Positions 8,141 to 15,134 of a stretch of 15,833 nt of DNA are shown one piece after another. The stretch spans positions 1 through 15,833 of the forward strand of contig JBNKLQ010000138.1 of the NCBI GenBank assembly GCA_050292445.1, in the 5' to 3' direction. This stretch comes from Leptofilum sp050292445. Lineage in GTDB: Bacteria > Chloroflexota > Anaerolineae > Promineifilales > Promineifilaceae. Within the stretch, counting starts at the first letter, position 1, and each line of letters starts with the position of its first letter. A program made the translations under genes and the position numbers. Below the pieces are notes generated by a model. The model searched no databases, was not told where the DNA came from, and saw nothing but the letters and a program-made list of their open reading frames with translations.

Positions 8141-8206
8141 AACCGCGAAGGACGCAGAGTACGCAAAGAAAACAAAAACTTTGCGTACTCTGCGTCCTTC
8201 GCGGTT
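8141..8206. terminator. Perfect 28-bp hairpin, bidirectional terminator
   Basis: The 28 bases at 8141-8168 are exactly complementary to 8179-8206 across an A-rich 10-nt loop, with TTTT after the stem on the plus strand. It lies six bases after the icd stop and two bases before the stop of the convergent minus-strand gene, so it can end both transcripts. The arm contains the words CGCGAAGGACGCAGAG, related to the CACAGAG palindromes elsewhere in this window. Confidence 0.85.
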
Positions 8207-8208
8207 TT

Positions 8209-8694
8209 TTATTCCACCACCTCTACGTCAAGAGGAATCGCCTGGCAAAGCGTGCCATCTTCCAGGCAAACATCCATCAGTCCAGAAATTTGCCCCGCTT
8301 TTTCAGGGAGAAATAATAATTCAATCTCTGTGGTTCGTCTTGCGGGCAGCAGCCAGTTAAAGCTGTAGCTGGCAAACCCGGTGAGGGGCAACGCCCGTAT
8401 CTCACCAAACTCCGGATTACTGCTGTCCAGGCGAATATTTTCCAGATAATCATTGTCCAGATCAATGCTGTGCAGCGTCTGGCTGCCGGTAAAGACATTG
8501 GTCAGTTGCAACGTCACCACAAACGGTTCGTTCAGCGCCACCTGTTCTGGGGCATTGATCTCCATCTCAACGGTAGTAGGCTCGTTCAGCACCGTGCCAA
8601 AAAAGAGACGCCCCACCACAAGGGCAACGGCCGTTCCCACCAAACAAATGGCAACGATAAGGCCCACTAACCGGACTGTCCGTTTTCTGTCCAT
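8209..8694 (-). CDS. Single-pass membrane protein with extracytoplasmic beta domain, unknown function
   Basis: This 161-residue protein has a short basic N-terminus (MDRKRT), one transmembrane helix at about 8-31 and an outer domain of alternating strands resembling Ig-like/DUF11-type modules ('NEPFVVTLQLTNVF', 'EIELLFLPEKAGQISG'). Two cysteines, in DVCLEDGTLC near the C-terminus, could form a disulfide. I do not recognise a family. I chose the ATG at 8694; a TTG directly before it (8697) is in frame and served by the same GAGGGAAA ribosome binding site. It lies 40 bases downstream of the mscS-like gene on the same strand and is probably co-transcribed, suggesting a role at the membrane, but that is inference. 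One ACGGCCGT falls in the transmembrane helix codons. Confidence 0.72.
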   Translation of the reverse strand: MDRKRTVRLVGLIVAICLVGTAVALVVGRLFFGTVLNEPTTVEMEINAPEQVALNEPFVVTLQLTNVFTGSQTLHSIDLDNDYLENIRLDSSNPEFGEIRALPLTGFASYSFNWLLPARRTTEIELLFLPEKAGQISGLMDVCLEDGTLCQAIPLDVEVVE

Positions 8695-8734
8695 CAAGAT
8701 TTTCCCTCATTACAAAACGGCCGTTACCCGCCGC

Positions 8735-9538
8735 TTAATCCGCCAGATGAACGCCTGCTTCATTTAGCCGCTCATGCACCAACGCCAACAGCTTGGGCCG
8801 CATCTCCGCACCCATCGCATATTTCGCTTTGGCCACCAGCGTCAGCTCCGTTTGCTGGCCAATCGAACCAGATTCGCTGATAATTTGCCACGGCTCTAGT
8901 AAATTGGGCAGCAGCAAGGGTGCTTCTTTGCTCAGCCCCTCCAAAATGGGCAACGCTCGACCTAAATCTTCTGCGTTGAGCTTAAGCGAGATGGTGGCTG
9001 GAGAAAAACGGCCCCGGCTAAAGTTGCGCACAATGCGAATCTCGCCATTGGGTACCACAAACAACTCGCCGCTGGGGGCACGCAGCGTGGTCGTGCGTAG
9101 ATTCACCGTTTCGACCACACCTTCATTGCCCAAAATATCCACTTTCTCGCCTACATCAAAGGTATCTTCAAATAAAAACCCAACACCTGTCAGATAATCA
9201 CTGACCAACGGCCGTGCGCCCAAGCCAAAAGCGGCCGTAAATAAACCCACCAGCCAAATCAACGTCTCGCCATCAAAAAACAAACTGAGGCTGAGCAAAA
9301 CGGCCGTAACCACAGCCAAAAAAGTAACAGCACTGGCCACCAGGCTAAGTAAAGTTTTCTGTCGCTCCTGGCGCATCTCGCGCCGCTTGCCAGCTAAACC
9401 ACCCAGGCGCAACACCCGCCTGGCAATCCGGCCAGACAACCGGTATACCAGATAAGCCAGCACAAAATAGACGCTGATGTGCAGCAGATCGCTCCACCAG
9501 GCTTCGGTCGTCCAAATTGTTACAAACTGTTGCCACAT
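8735..9538 (-). CDS. MscS-family mechanosensitive ion channel
   Basis: The MscS family forms homoheptameric membrane channels that open under tension and release solutes after osmotic downshock. The 267-residue length is close to E. coli MscS (286). Transmembrane helices are at about 17-35, 63-87 and 91-121. The third is the Gly/Ala-rich pore helix 'LFTAAFGLGARPLVSDYLTG', followed by the conserved 'FLFEDTFDVGEKVDI' and the beta domain motif 'LRTTTLRAPSGELFVVPNGEI' (148-167). The C-terminal alpha/beta domain is about 180-265. The longest frame begins at a TTG (9550), but GGAG six bases before the ATG at 9538 makes that ATG the likely start. It heads a probable two-gene operon. Two exact ACGGCCGT copies lie inside. 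Confidence 0.93.
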   Translation of the reverse strand: MWQQFVTIWTTEAWWSDLLHISVYFVLAYLVYRLSGRIARRVLRLGGLAGKRREMRQERQKTLLSLVASAVTFLAVVTAVLLSLSLFFDGETLIWLVGLFTAAFGLGARPLVSDYLTGVGFLFEDTFDVGEKVDILGNEGVVETVNLRTTTLRAPSGELFVVPNGEIRIVRNFSRGRFSPATISLKLNAEDLGRALPILEGLSKEAPLLLPNLLEPWQIISESGSIGQQTELTLVAKAKYAMGAEMRPKLLALVHERLNEAGVHLAD

Positions 9539-9576
9539 AACATTCTCCAACCCCCATTCTACATCAGTCGTGAGTT

Positions 9577-9670
9577 AGGAACACAGAGTTTCGCAGAGTT
9601 ATACACAGAATAAAGAAAACTTGCTTTTCTCTGTGCAACTCTGAGATTCTCCGTGCCCCTCTGTGTTCCT
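9577..9670. repeat. CACAGAG-type palindrome in the mscS/PBP divergent region
   Basis: AGGAACACAGAG (9577-9588) and CTCTGTGTTCCT (9659-9670) are exact 12-bp outer arms. Inside them CGCAGAGTT, CACAGAA and TTTCTCTGTG, AACTCTG pair imperfectly. The element fills most of the space between the two divergent genes without reaching either coding region. Confidence 0.65.
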
Positions 9671-9683
9671 GCTTTTTCTCCGC

Positions 9684-9711
9684 TTGACCAAATTCTAAAT
9701 CTGCCTAACAT
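9684..9711 (+). promoter_or_regulatory. Candidate PBP promoter giving a leaderless transcript
   Basis: TTGACC (9684-9689) with a 16-base spacer to TAACAT (9706-9711) would start transcription about seven bases later, at or beside the ATG at 9718. No Shine-Dalgarno sequence is seen before that ATG, which agrees with a leaderless mRNA. Confidence 0.35.
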
Positions 9712-9717
9712 ATTGTT

Positions 9718-12222
9718 ATGACAAATAACGGTGGATACAAACTAGAATACCTGGAAAAATACCAGGGTCGTCCCCCTAAACAATCTGGCAATAAAAACAA
9801 TAACAACAAAAACAAGCGCGGCTGCCTGTCCAGAGCCATCATCCTGCTGGTGCAGCTTGGGCTGATTGGCCTATTTTTGGGTATTTTGGCCTTTATAGGT
9901 GCCTACATCTACCTCAACAATGAGCTGTCTGATTCCATTGACCAGGTGGTGGCCTACCGGGGTACTGGCGTGGGCGGCACCCCCCGCTTTTTTGATCGCA
10001 ATGGCGAGCTGCTTTTTGAACTTACCACCACAGATAAGCGCCTCTGGCTGGCCTACTCCGAAATTCCTCAATCGGTAATTGATGCCACCGTGGCCGTGGA
10101 AGACGATACGTTTTGGGACAATTACGGGGTGGACCCGGCCGCCATCGGAGCTGCTTTGCTCAATAATTACCGTAACCAAGACGGCCGTCCCGTGGGAGCC
10201 AGCACCATCACCCAGCAGCTTGTACGCCACATCGCCTTCAGCTATGAAGAGCGCGTCAGCGTCAGCTACGAGCGCAAGCTGCGTGAAATCTTCCTGGCCT
10301 TCATCATGACCCAGCAGCGCAGCAAAGAAGCCATCATCCAGATGTACCTCAACGAAATTTACTACGGCAACCTGGCCTACGGCATCGAAGCAGCAGCCCA
10401 AACTTACTTTGGCAAACCGGCTCAAAACTTAACCCTGGCTGAATCTGCTTTTCTGGCCGGGCTGCCCCAATCGCCGCTGGATTGGGATCCATACACAAAC
10501 TTTGCAGCAGCCAAAGAACGCCAGGAATTTATTCTAGATTTGATGGTGGAGGATGGCACCATCACCTCGCTGGATGCTGGAATTGCCAAGGGGGTAACGG
10601 TACGCATCGTGCCACGCATCACGGCCAACGAAGCCGCCGGGGACGCCACGCTGGAAGCCGCCCACTTTGTACTTTACGTGCAAAACGAGCTAGAGCGCCT
10701 CTACGGCCCCGATGCGATGGCCCTGGGCGGCTGGCAAATCACCACCAGTTTAGATTTGAACATGCAAGATATGGCGGAAACGGCCGCACGCGACCAGGTC
10801 GCCGCTCGCGCCGCCGCCCACAACGTCAGCAACGCCTCTGTGGTCATTCTCAAACCTGGGTCAGGTGAGATTTTGGCCATGGTGGGCAGCCTGAATTATT
10901 TTGATGAGTCGATTGACGGCCAGGTCAACGTAGCCCTCAGCCCGCGCCAGCCCGGCAGCAGCATCAAACCCATCACCTACGCCACCGCCTTGCAGCGCGG
11001 CTGGTCCACCGCCGACGTGCTGTGGGACGTGCCCATCGAGTTGGATTTAGGCGATGGCGAAAAGATGGTGCCGGTAAATTATGATGGTTACTATCGTGGC
11101 CCGGTGCTGTTTCGGGATGCCCTGGCCAACAGCTACAACATTCCGCCCGTGCAGCTTTTGCGCGACGTGGGTGTGCCCAACTTTGTGGCCACGGCGCGCA
11201 GCATGGGCATCGAATCGCTGCGTGAACCGCCCGGCTTTTACGGCCTGGCCCTCACGCTGGGTGGCGGCGAAGTCCCGCTGCTAGAGATGACGCACGCCTT
11301 TGCCACGCTGGCCAACCAGGGGCAAAAACCGCGCCTCACGTCCGTGCTAAAAATCACCGACAGCCGGGGCAACGTCATTTTTGATGCCCAGCAAAATCAG
11401 CTGCCCGCCGTCAACGCCATCGATGCCCGCATTGCCTACATCATCACCGACATTTTGGACGATGACCAGGCACGGGTGGTGGCGATGGGCTACAACAATC
11501 CGCTGGAACTGCCTTTCCCCGCCGCCGTCAAAACGGGCACCACCAACGATTTCCGCGACAACTGGACGATTGGCTACACGCCGGGCGTGGTGGTGGGCAT
11601 CTGGATGGGCAATGCAGACGGCCGTCCCATGGTTGATTCGTCTGGCTTGCGTGGGGCAGCCCCGCTGTGGAACAACATCATGCAAACCATCTATAACGAT
11701 CCGGAGATGATGCAAAGTTTGTGGGTAAACGGCCGTCCCCCTGCCAATGGTTTCATCCAACCCCAGGGAATTGAACTGCGCCCCGTTTGCCTGCCTTCCG
11801 GTACCGGTGGCAGCCGCTGTACCGCCACGCGCAACGACTGGTTCATCGTCGGCGCGCCGACTCATGGCAACGCCCGCATCAGCTATAACCCCAACATGGG
11901 CGAAAACTTGGGAGCCTGGACATTGTCCACCATGCCCCTGCCTGCCGATGAAGGCCAGCGCATTCTGGATGCCCAGCCAGAGCTGAGCAACGGCAGCAAA
12001 ATCCCTCGCCCCACCGAATGTGTCATCAACAGCACCAGCCCACCGGCAGGGGCCACTGTGCGGCTCTACCTGCCCGTCCCCCCGTTTTACCCAGACGAGG
12101 TCAAAGCCCGACAGTGGGCCCAAAGCTCCGGCTACCGCATGGCCCCTCCCGCCGTCTGTCCCCTCAGCGTCCTGCGCGGCTCGCCTACGTCTTCTCCAAC
12201 CAACACACCGGGTGGAGGGTAG
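9718..12222 (+). CDS. Class A penicillin-binding protein (bifunctional transglycosylase/transpeptidase)
   Basis: This enzyme polymerises lipid II into glycan strands and cross-links the stem peptides of peptidoglycan outside the membrane. Residues 1-37 are cytoplasmic and Asn/Lys-rich; one transmembrane helix spans about 38-66. The glycosyltransferase 51 domain (about 88-265) has catalytic Glu128 in VAVEDDTFW, GASTITQQLVR (160-170), RKLRE (186-190) and the 'MYLNEIYYG' motif (209-217). The transpeptidase domain (about 370-655) has SxxK at Ser414-Lys417, SYN at 472-474 and KTGT at 605-608, all intact. The C-terminal region (about 660-834) includes a cysteine pair region and ends in a Ser/Thr/Pro tail. 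The 834-residue length is normal for PBP1a-type proteins. It presumably maintains the wall on its own here, as no other wall genes are near. Three exact ACGGCCGT octamers all encode Asp/Asn-Gly-Arg-Pro. Confidence 0.96.
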   Translation: MTNNGGYKLEYLEKYQGRPPKQSGNKNNNNKNKRGCLSRAIILLVQLGLIGLFLGILAFIGAYIYLNNELSDSIDQVVAYRGTGVGGTPRFFDRNGELLFELTTTDKRLWLAYSEIPQSVIDATVAVEDDTFWDNYGVDPAAIGAALLNNYRNQDGRPVGASTITQQLVRHIAFSYEERVSVSYERKLREIFLAFIMTQQRSKEAIIQMYLNEIYYGNLAYGIEAAAQTYFGKPAQNLTLAESAFLAGLPQSPLDWDPYTNFAAAKERQEFILDLMVEDGTITSLDAGIAKGVTVRIVPRITANEAAGDATLEAAHFVLYVQNELERLYGPDAMALGGWQITTSLDLNMQDMAETAARDQVAARAAAHNVSNASVVILKPGSGEILAMVGSLNYFDESIDGQVNVALSPRQPGSSIKPITYATALQRGWSTADVLWDVPIELDLGDGEKMVPVNYDGYYRGPVLFRDALANSYNIPPVQLLRDVGVPNFVATARSMGIESLREPPGFYGLALTLGGGEVPLLEMTHAFATLANQGQKPRLTSVLKITDSRGNVIFDAQQNQLPAVNAIDARIAYIITDILDDDQARVVAMGYNNPLELPFPAAVKTGTTNDFRDNWTIGYTPGVVVGIWMGNADGRPMVDSSGLRGAAPLWNNIMQTIYNDPEMMQSLWVNGRPPANGFIQPQGIELRPVCLPSGTGGSRCTATRNDWFIVGAPTHGNARISYNPNMGENLGAWTLSTMPLPADEGQRILDAQPELSNGSKIPRPTECVINSTSPPAGATVRLYLPVPPFYPDEVKARQWAQSSGYRMAPPAVCPLSVLRGSPTSSPTNTPGGG

Positions 12223-12274
12223 TGAAAAGTAAAAAAGTGATAAGTGGGAAGTAGCCCACTTATCACTTTTTACT
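12221..12274. terminator. AGTGAAAAGT-type hairpin, bidirectional terminator
   Basis: AAAAAGTGATAAGTGGG (12232-12248) pairs perfectly with CCCACTTATCACTTTTT (12255-12271) across a 6-nt loop, with extra pairing beyond one bulged A. It begins at the PBP stop codon and lies 27 bases beyond the stop of the convergent lipoprotein gene. T-runs form the outer stem on either strand. Confidence 0.72.
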
Positions 12275-12301
12275 AAAATTCAAAGATTGTCTTCGTAAAT
12301 A

Positions 12302-13657
12302 TTACTCCGTCGCCATTAAAATATTGCTGCACGGTTCACCACAATCCTCAATCGCGGTAAAAATGTCGTCGATTGCTGGCTCAACGGTTTTGACGGTACG
12401 GCCGTCTACCAGCGTCAACGTCACGTCCAGGCTGTGAGTTTGGAAGATTTCTACTACTTCACCGCTGTTTAGAATGGAAACGGCCGTTTCCCAATCCACT
12501 ATTTCTGCATCTTCTCCACTGGTTTCATGCATCGTTGCCGCCACAAATTGCAAAGAACCATTGTCAGTGTGCAGCGTGAGCCTGTTGCCAGACAGTGTGT
12601 AGCTGGTGACCTGTGCCAGGGCGGCTAAAAAGTCACTTTCCTGCTGCATCACATCTTCATCCAGGCAAGCCATGAGTGTGCTACCCACCAGCCCTACAGA
12701 TAGTATGCCGTCTTCTGCAACGGTGGCTTCAGCAAAGTAGCTGTTGCAGCCAGCCGAGCCGTTGATCTGCTCGCCGTCAAAATTTAGCGTGAGTTCGGTG
12801 TTGGGCAGGACGGCCGTTTGGTTATCGTTTGGCCCAAAGGTAGCCAAAATCCAACTGGTGCCTTGCAATTCATTGTTGCCGTCTGGTCGGGAGATTGGTG
12901 TGGTGGGAATGGCCGTTTTGCTTACAACTTCCACCAATATCGTTTCCAGGGATGAAGCATCAGCCGGAGGATTGTCTATCTTCGTTTCGCTGACGCGCAG
13001 TTCATATTCATAACCTGGCTCGTATTCAAAACCAGTAATCTGGCCATAAAACAATGTCCATTCTTTATCTTGGCTTTCGCGCACCTGCATACATTCCTGC
13101 GGAGCCACACCCACACAATCAACCAGTTCCGGCCCTACAAATAGCGTTTTGATCGTTTCTTCCGGGTTTGTTTCGGCAGCTTCGTCGTTGGATTCTCCAA
13201 CCGCGCCTGCTGCAAAAACCAGACGGCCGTCTTCATAGTCCAATGTCAGCTGATCGCCTTCTAGCGTGAAGCTGCTCACCGTACCCAATGCTGCCAAATA
13301 CGCATTTTCCTGCTGCATGATTGGTTCAGGGCAAGCCATTCGGGTAGACCCAATCGCCCCAAATGTGAGCGAACTGCCAGATTGGTTGGCCTCGCCGAAG
13401 TAACTATTGCAACCAGCCGAACCATTGATGCCGTCGTCGGCAAAATTCAGGGTGATGGAGGTGTCGGACAGAACGGCCGTTACCGCATCTTCCGGTCCCA
13501 ATTCATTGAGCACCCAACTGGTACTGTCTAGTACAATCCCTGACTCTACATCTGGTTCTATATCACCACCTGAACCAGATGGACTGCAAGCAACAATAGC
13601 CAACAGCAAAAGCAAACTGATGATGAATAGATTTACAAACTTTTTTTGAAACTTCAT
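12302..13657 (-). CDS. Lipoprotein with two META/HslJ domains, a DUF4377 domain and a conserved C-terminal module
   Basis: This 451-residue protein is a predicted lipoprotein: MKFQKK, a hydrophobic core and the lipobox AIVAC (Cys24). The order of parts is META/HslJ domain 1 (about 46-149), DUF4377 (about 171-248, with Cys181/Cys189), META/HslJ domain 2 (about 266-373) and a C-terminal piece (about 388-449, with the Cys439/Cys443 pair). Both META copies keep INGSAGCNSYF and the 'ACxxxxMQQExxxLAAL' type helix. HslJ in E. coli is linked to heat shock and novobiocin resistance, and META domains often occur in secreted or stress proteins; the function here is unproven. A longer frame begins at 13720, but GAGGAG before the ATG at 13657 and the signal peptide that starts there settle the start. 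Five exact ACGGCCGT octamers lie inside. Confidence 0.88.
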   Translation of the reverse strand: MKFQKKFVNLFIISLLLLLAIVACSPSGSGGDIEPDVESGIVLDSTSWVLNELGPEDAVTAVLSDTSITLNFADDGINGSAGCNSYFGEANQSGSSLTFGAIGSTRMACPEPIMQQENAYLAALGTVSSFTLEGDQLTLDYEDGRLVFAAGAVGESNDEAAETNPEETIKTLFVGPELVDCVGVAPQECMQVRESQDKEWTLFYGQITGFEYEPGYEYELRVSETKIDNPPADASSLETILVEVVSKTAIPTTPISRPDGNNELQGTSWILATFGPNDNQTAVLPNTELTLNFDGEQINGSAGCNSYFAEATVAEDGILSVGLVGSTLMACLDEDVMQQESDFLAALAQVTSYTLSGNRLTLHTDNGSLQFVAATMHETSGEDAEIVDWETAVSILNSGEVVEIFQTHSLDVTLTLVDGRTVKTVEPAIDDIFTAIEDCGEPCSNILMATE

Positions 13658-13766
13658 TGGAACTTTCTCCTCAAAAATAGTCGAGCTTGCGCAACCTGCG
13701 GTGTAACCGCATCCGTTCATTTATCGTGCACCCATTGGTTTAATTGGTTGGGGAACCTGCTTGAAG

Positions 13767-13780
13767 AAGCTGCGCAGCTT
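13767..13780. promoter_or_regulatory. 14-bp perfect palindrome upstream of the META lipoprotein
   Basis: AAGCTGCGCAGCTT is a perfect 14-bp palindrome about 110 bases upstream of the lipoprotein ATG, in a 280-bp region with no gene. It may be an operator or a small hairpin in the 5' leader. No protein can be assigned. Confidence 0.3.
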
Positions 13781-13880
13781 TAGTTATTAAGATTAACAGA
13801 TGTTTGTGAATCGTTTCTCAAACCCTGCGCTTCTTTAACGACAAATAAAGCAAAAAAGTTCCATTGCTGCTTCAGACAAT

Positions 13881-13909
13881 AAAAAAGACATCCACAATGG
13901 GATGTCTTT
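13881..13909 (-). terminator. Intrinsic terminator of slyD
   Basis: On the minus strand AAAGACATCC, a 6-nt loop and GGATGTCTTT form a perfect 10-bp stem that runs into TTTTTTATT, about 30 bases after the slyD stop codon. This is a textbook intrinsic terminator for that strand. Confidence 0.85.
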
Positions 13910-13937
13910 CAAAAACACGCTGTTAGATTTTGGGCTG

Positions 13938-14438
13938 TTAATGGTGATGCCCATCAGGGCCGTGTGCGTGGCCATGGCTCATCTCTTCTTCCGTGGCGGG
14001 GCGGAGTGCGGGAATTTTCACTTCAAAATGCAGCGTCTCCCCGGCCAACGGGTGGTTGAAGTCTAGCATGACTTCGGTTTCTCGGACTTCAGCAATGGCC
14101 GCGTCAAATGGTTCGTTTGTTTCGGCATCGCGCAAGCTCAAGGCCAGGCCTTCTTCCAATTGCATATCGTCGGGGAACATCGAACGGGGCACGATTTCAA
14201 AGGCTTCCATGTTTACTTCACCGTACGCTTCGGCCGCAGGCACCACCACGTTTTTGCTATCGCCAATGGTCAATCCGGCCAATGCTTTTTCCAGCCCCGG
14301 AATGATTTGGCCATAGCCGTGTAAATACTCCAAAGGTGTACCATCTTCAGACGAATCGATAACTTCCCCATCATCCAAGCGCAGGGTGTAATCCAGACTA
14401 ACAACGACCCCATCTTTAACTTTCAACTGTTCGCTCAT
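13938..14438 (-). CDS. slyD: FKBP-type peptidyl-prolyl isomerase, SlyD type
   Basis: SlyD interconverts cis/trans prolyl bonds and acts as a cytoplasmic folding chaperone; in E. coli it also delivers nickel to hydrogenase. The 166-residue protein has the split FKBP domain ('SLDYTLRLDDGEVIDSS', 'YLHGYGQIIPGLEKALAG', and the closing strand 'HFEVKI') with the insert-in-flap chaperone domain at about 74-127. The C-terminal tail is His-rich (HGHAHGPDGHHH, 155-166), shorter than in E. coli and without cysteines, so metal binding is probable but perhaps weaker. The longest frame starts at 14486, but the ATG at 14438 is preceded by GGAG seven bases away and gives the usual SlyD N-terminus. A terminator-like hairpin lies 46 bases upstream of the start. 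Confidence 0.93.
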   Translation of the reverse strand: MSEQLKVKDGVVVSLDYTLRLDDGEVIDSSEDGTPLEYLHGYGQIIPGLEKALAGLTIGDSKNVVVPAAEAYGEVNMEAFEIVPRSMFPDDMQLEEGLALSLRDAETNEPFDAAIAEVRETEVMLDFNHPLAGETLHFEVKIPALRPATEEEMSHGHAHGPDGHHH

Positions 14439-14483
14439 CTTCAAACTCCTATTGCCTAACCTGGATAGACCAGGGTCTTCTAG

Positions 14484-14526
14484 CAAAAAAAGAAAGACTT
14501 TCGCCCAAATCAGGAACGAAAGCCTT
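14484..14526 (-). terminator. Intrinsic terminator between csp and slyD
   Basis: On the minus strand AAGGCTTTCG, a 13-nt loop and CGAAAGTCTT (one G-U pair) form a 10-bp stem followed by TTCTTTTTTTG. It lies about 75 bases past the csp stop and only 46 bases before the slyD ATG. It either ends csp transcripts or sits inside the slyD leader. A second hairpin (CACCTGC...GCAGGTG, 14553-14580) precedes it. Confidence 0.75.
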
Positions 14527-14599
14527 AAAACTTACTTATTTTAATTTTTTAACACCTGCCTACCCGATGGCAAGCAGGTGATCCAAACGCGATATGACC

Positions 14600-14809
14600 T
14601 TAAACGGCCGTAACGTTTGCCGCAGCTGGGCCTTTGGGACCAGCTTCTACAGTAAACTCGACGCGTTGCCCTTCGTACAAGGTTTTGCGGCCGAAACCAT
14701 TGATGGCTGAATAATGAACAAATACATCTTCGCCATTATCCGTAGCAATAAAGCCAAAGCCTTTTTGGTCGTTGAACCATTTGACGGTTCCGGTTGTTGT
14801 TTCTGACAT
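14600..14809 (-). CDS. Cold-shock domain protein (CspA family)
   Basis: This 69-residue single cold-shock domain protein has the usual length of CspA-type RNA chaperones, which bind single-stranded RNA and melt secondary structure. It has GTVKWFNDQKGFGFI with RNP1 (KGFGFI, 16-21) and RNP2 (VFVHY, 29-33), and ends GPAAANVTAV. The frame extends upstream to 14860, but the ATG at 14809 follows GGAG and yields the normal N-terminus. The leader is long and contains a terminator-like hairpin, which would suit the leader-based control common in this family. The last codons (Thr-Ala-Val-stop) contain one exact ACGGCCGT. Whether it is cold-inducible or constitutive cannot be read from the sequence. Confidence 0.95.
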   Translation of the reverse strand: MSETTTGTVKWFNDQKGFGFIATDNGEDVFVHYSAINGFGRKTLYEGQRVEFTVEAGPKGPAAANVTAV

Positions 14810-14903
14810 TGAAAAAGAATCTCCTTGTGGTTCTACGCAAACGGCCGGTTGTAACCACATCTATATTTTCTAAATTTGGCCGTTCACAGGTGCGGGCTTG
14901 ACC

Positions 14904-14950
14904 CAATAAAAAAAGCACTTTCCCGACTTTTTGCGTCCAGGTAGTGCTTT
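14904..14950 (-). terminator. Terminator-like hairpin in the 325-bp region upstream of csp
   Basis: On the minus strand AAAGCACT...AGTGCTTT (8 bp) encloses an inner stem (CC-GAC with GTC-GG around a 7-nt loop) and runs into TTTTTTTATT. It lies 95 bases before the csp ATG and about 185 bases past the DUF1501 stop. It is either the terminator of DUF1501 or an attenuator in the csp leader. The rest of 14810-15134 holds a promoter candidate and no gene that I can see. Confidence 0.65.
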
Positions 14951-14988
14951 CGAATATCCAGGACAAAACTCGCAAAATCTACACCGAT

Positions 14989-15017
14989 AGCGTACACGAT
15001 TCTCGGACTCTCGTCAA
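14989..15017 (-). promoter_or_regulatory. Candidate promoter upstream of csp
   Basis: On the minus strand TTGACG (15012-15017), a 17-base spacer and TACGCT (14989-14994) form a plausible housekeeping promoter with a good -35 and a poor -10. It lies upstream of the terminator-like hairpin. A second weak candidate (TGTGAA, 17 bases, TATAGA) lies between that hairpin and the csp start. Confidence 0.3.
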
Positions 15018-15134
15018 TAATTTGGCAAAATTATCCAAAAATGCGCATCATGAATAACACAAATGAACAAATTTCATAAATCTGGTCAAAGGATCCGCCA
15101 CCTTTGTAAATTCGTACCACACGGAGTTAAAAAG

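Noticed and set aside
9539..9550. TTG start for the mscS-like gene
   Set aside because: GGAG is correctly spaced for the internal ATG at 9538 but not for the TTG.
1069..9670. CACAGAG repeats as a CRISPR array
   Set aside because: The copies are scattered, palindromic and without regular spacers or cas genes.
11347..12123. A 258-codon open frame antisense to the PBP gene
   Set aside because: It is a compositional shadow of the PBP coding strand: no ribosome binding site, no recognisable protein, and the PBP frame is fully supported by its catalytic motifs.
13658..13720. Upstream ATG for the META lipoprotein
   Set aside because: It would bury the signal peptide behind 21 extra residues and ignore the GAGGAG before the ATG at 13657.
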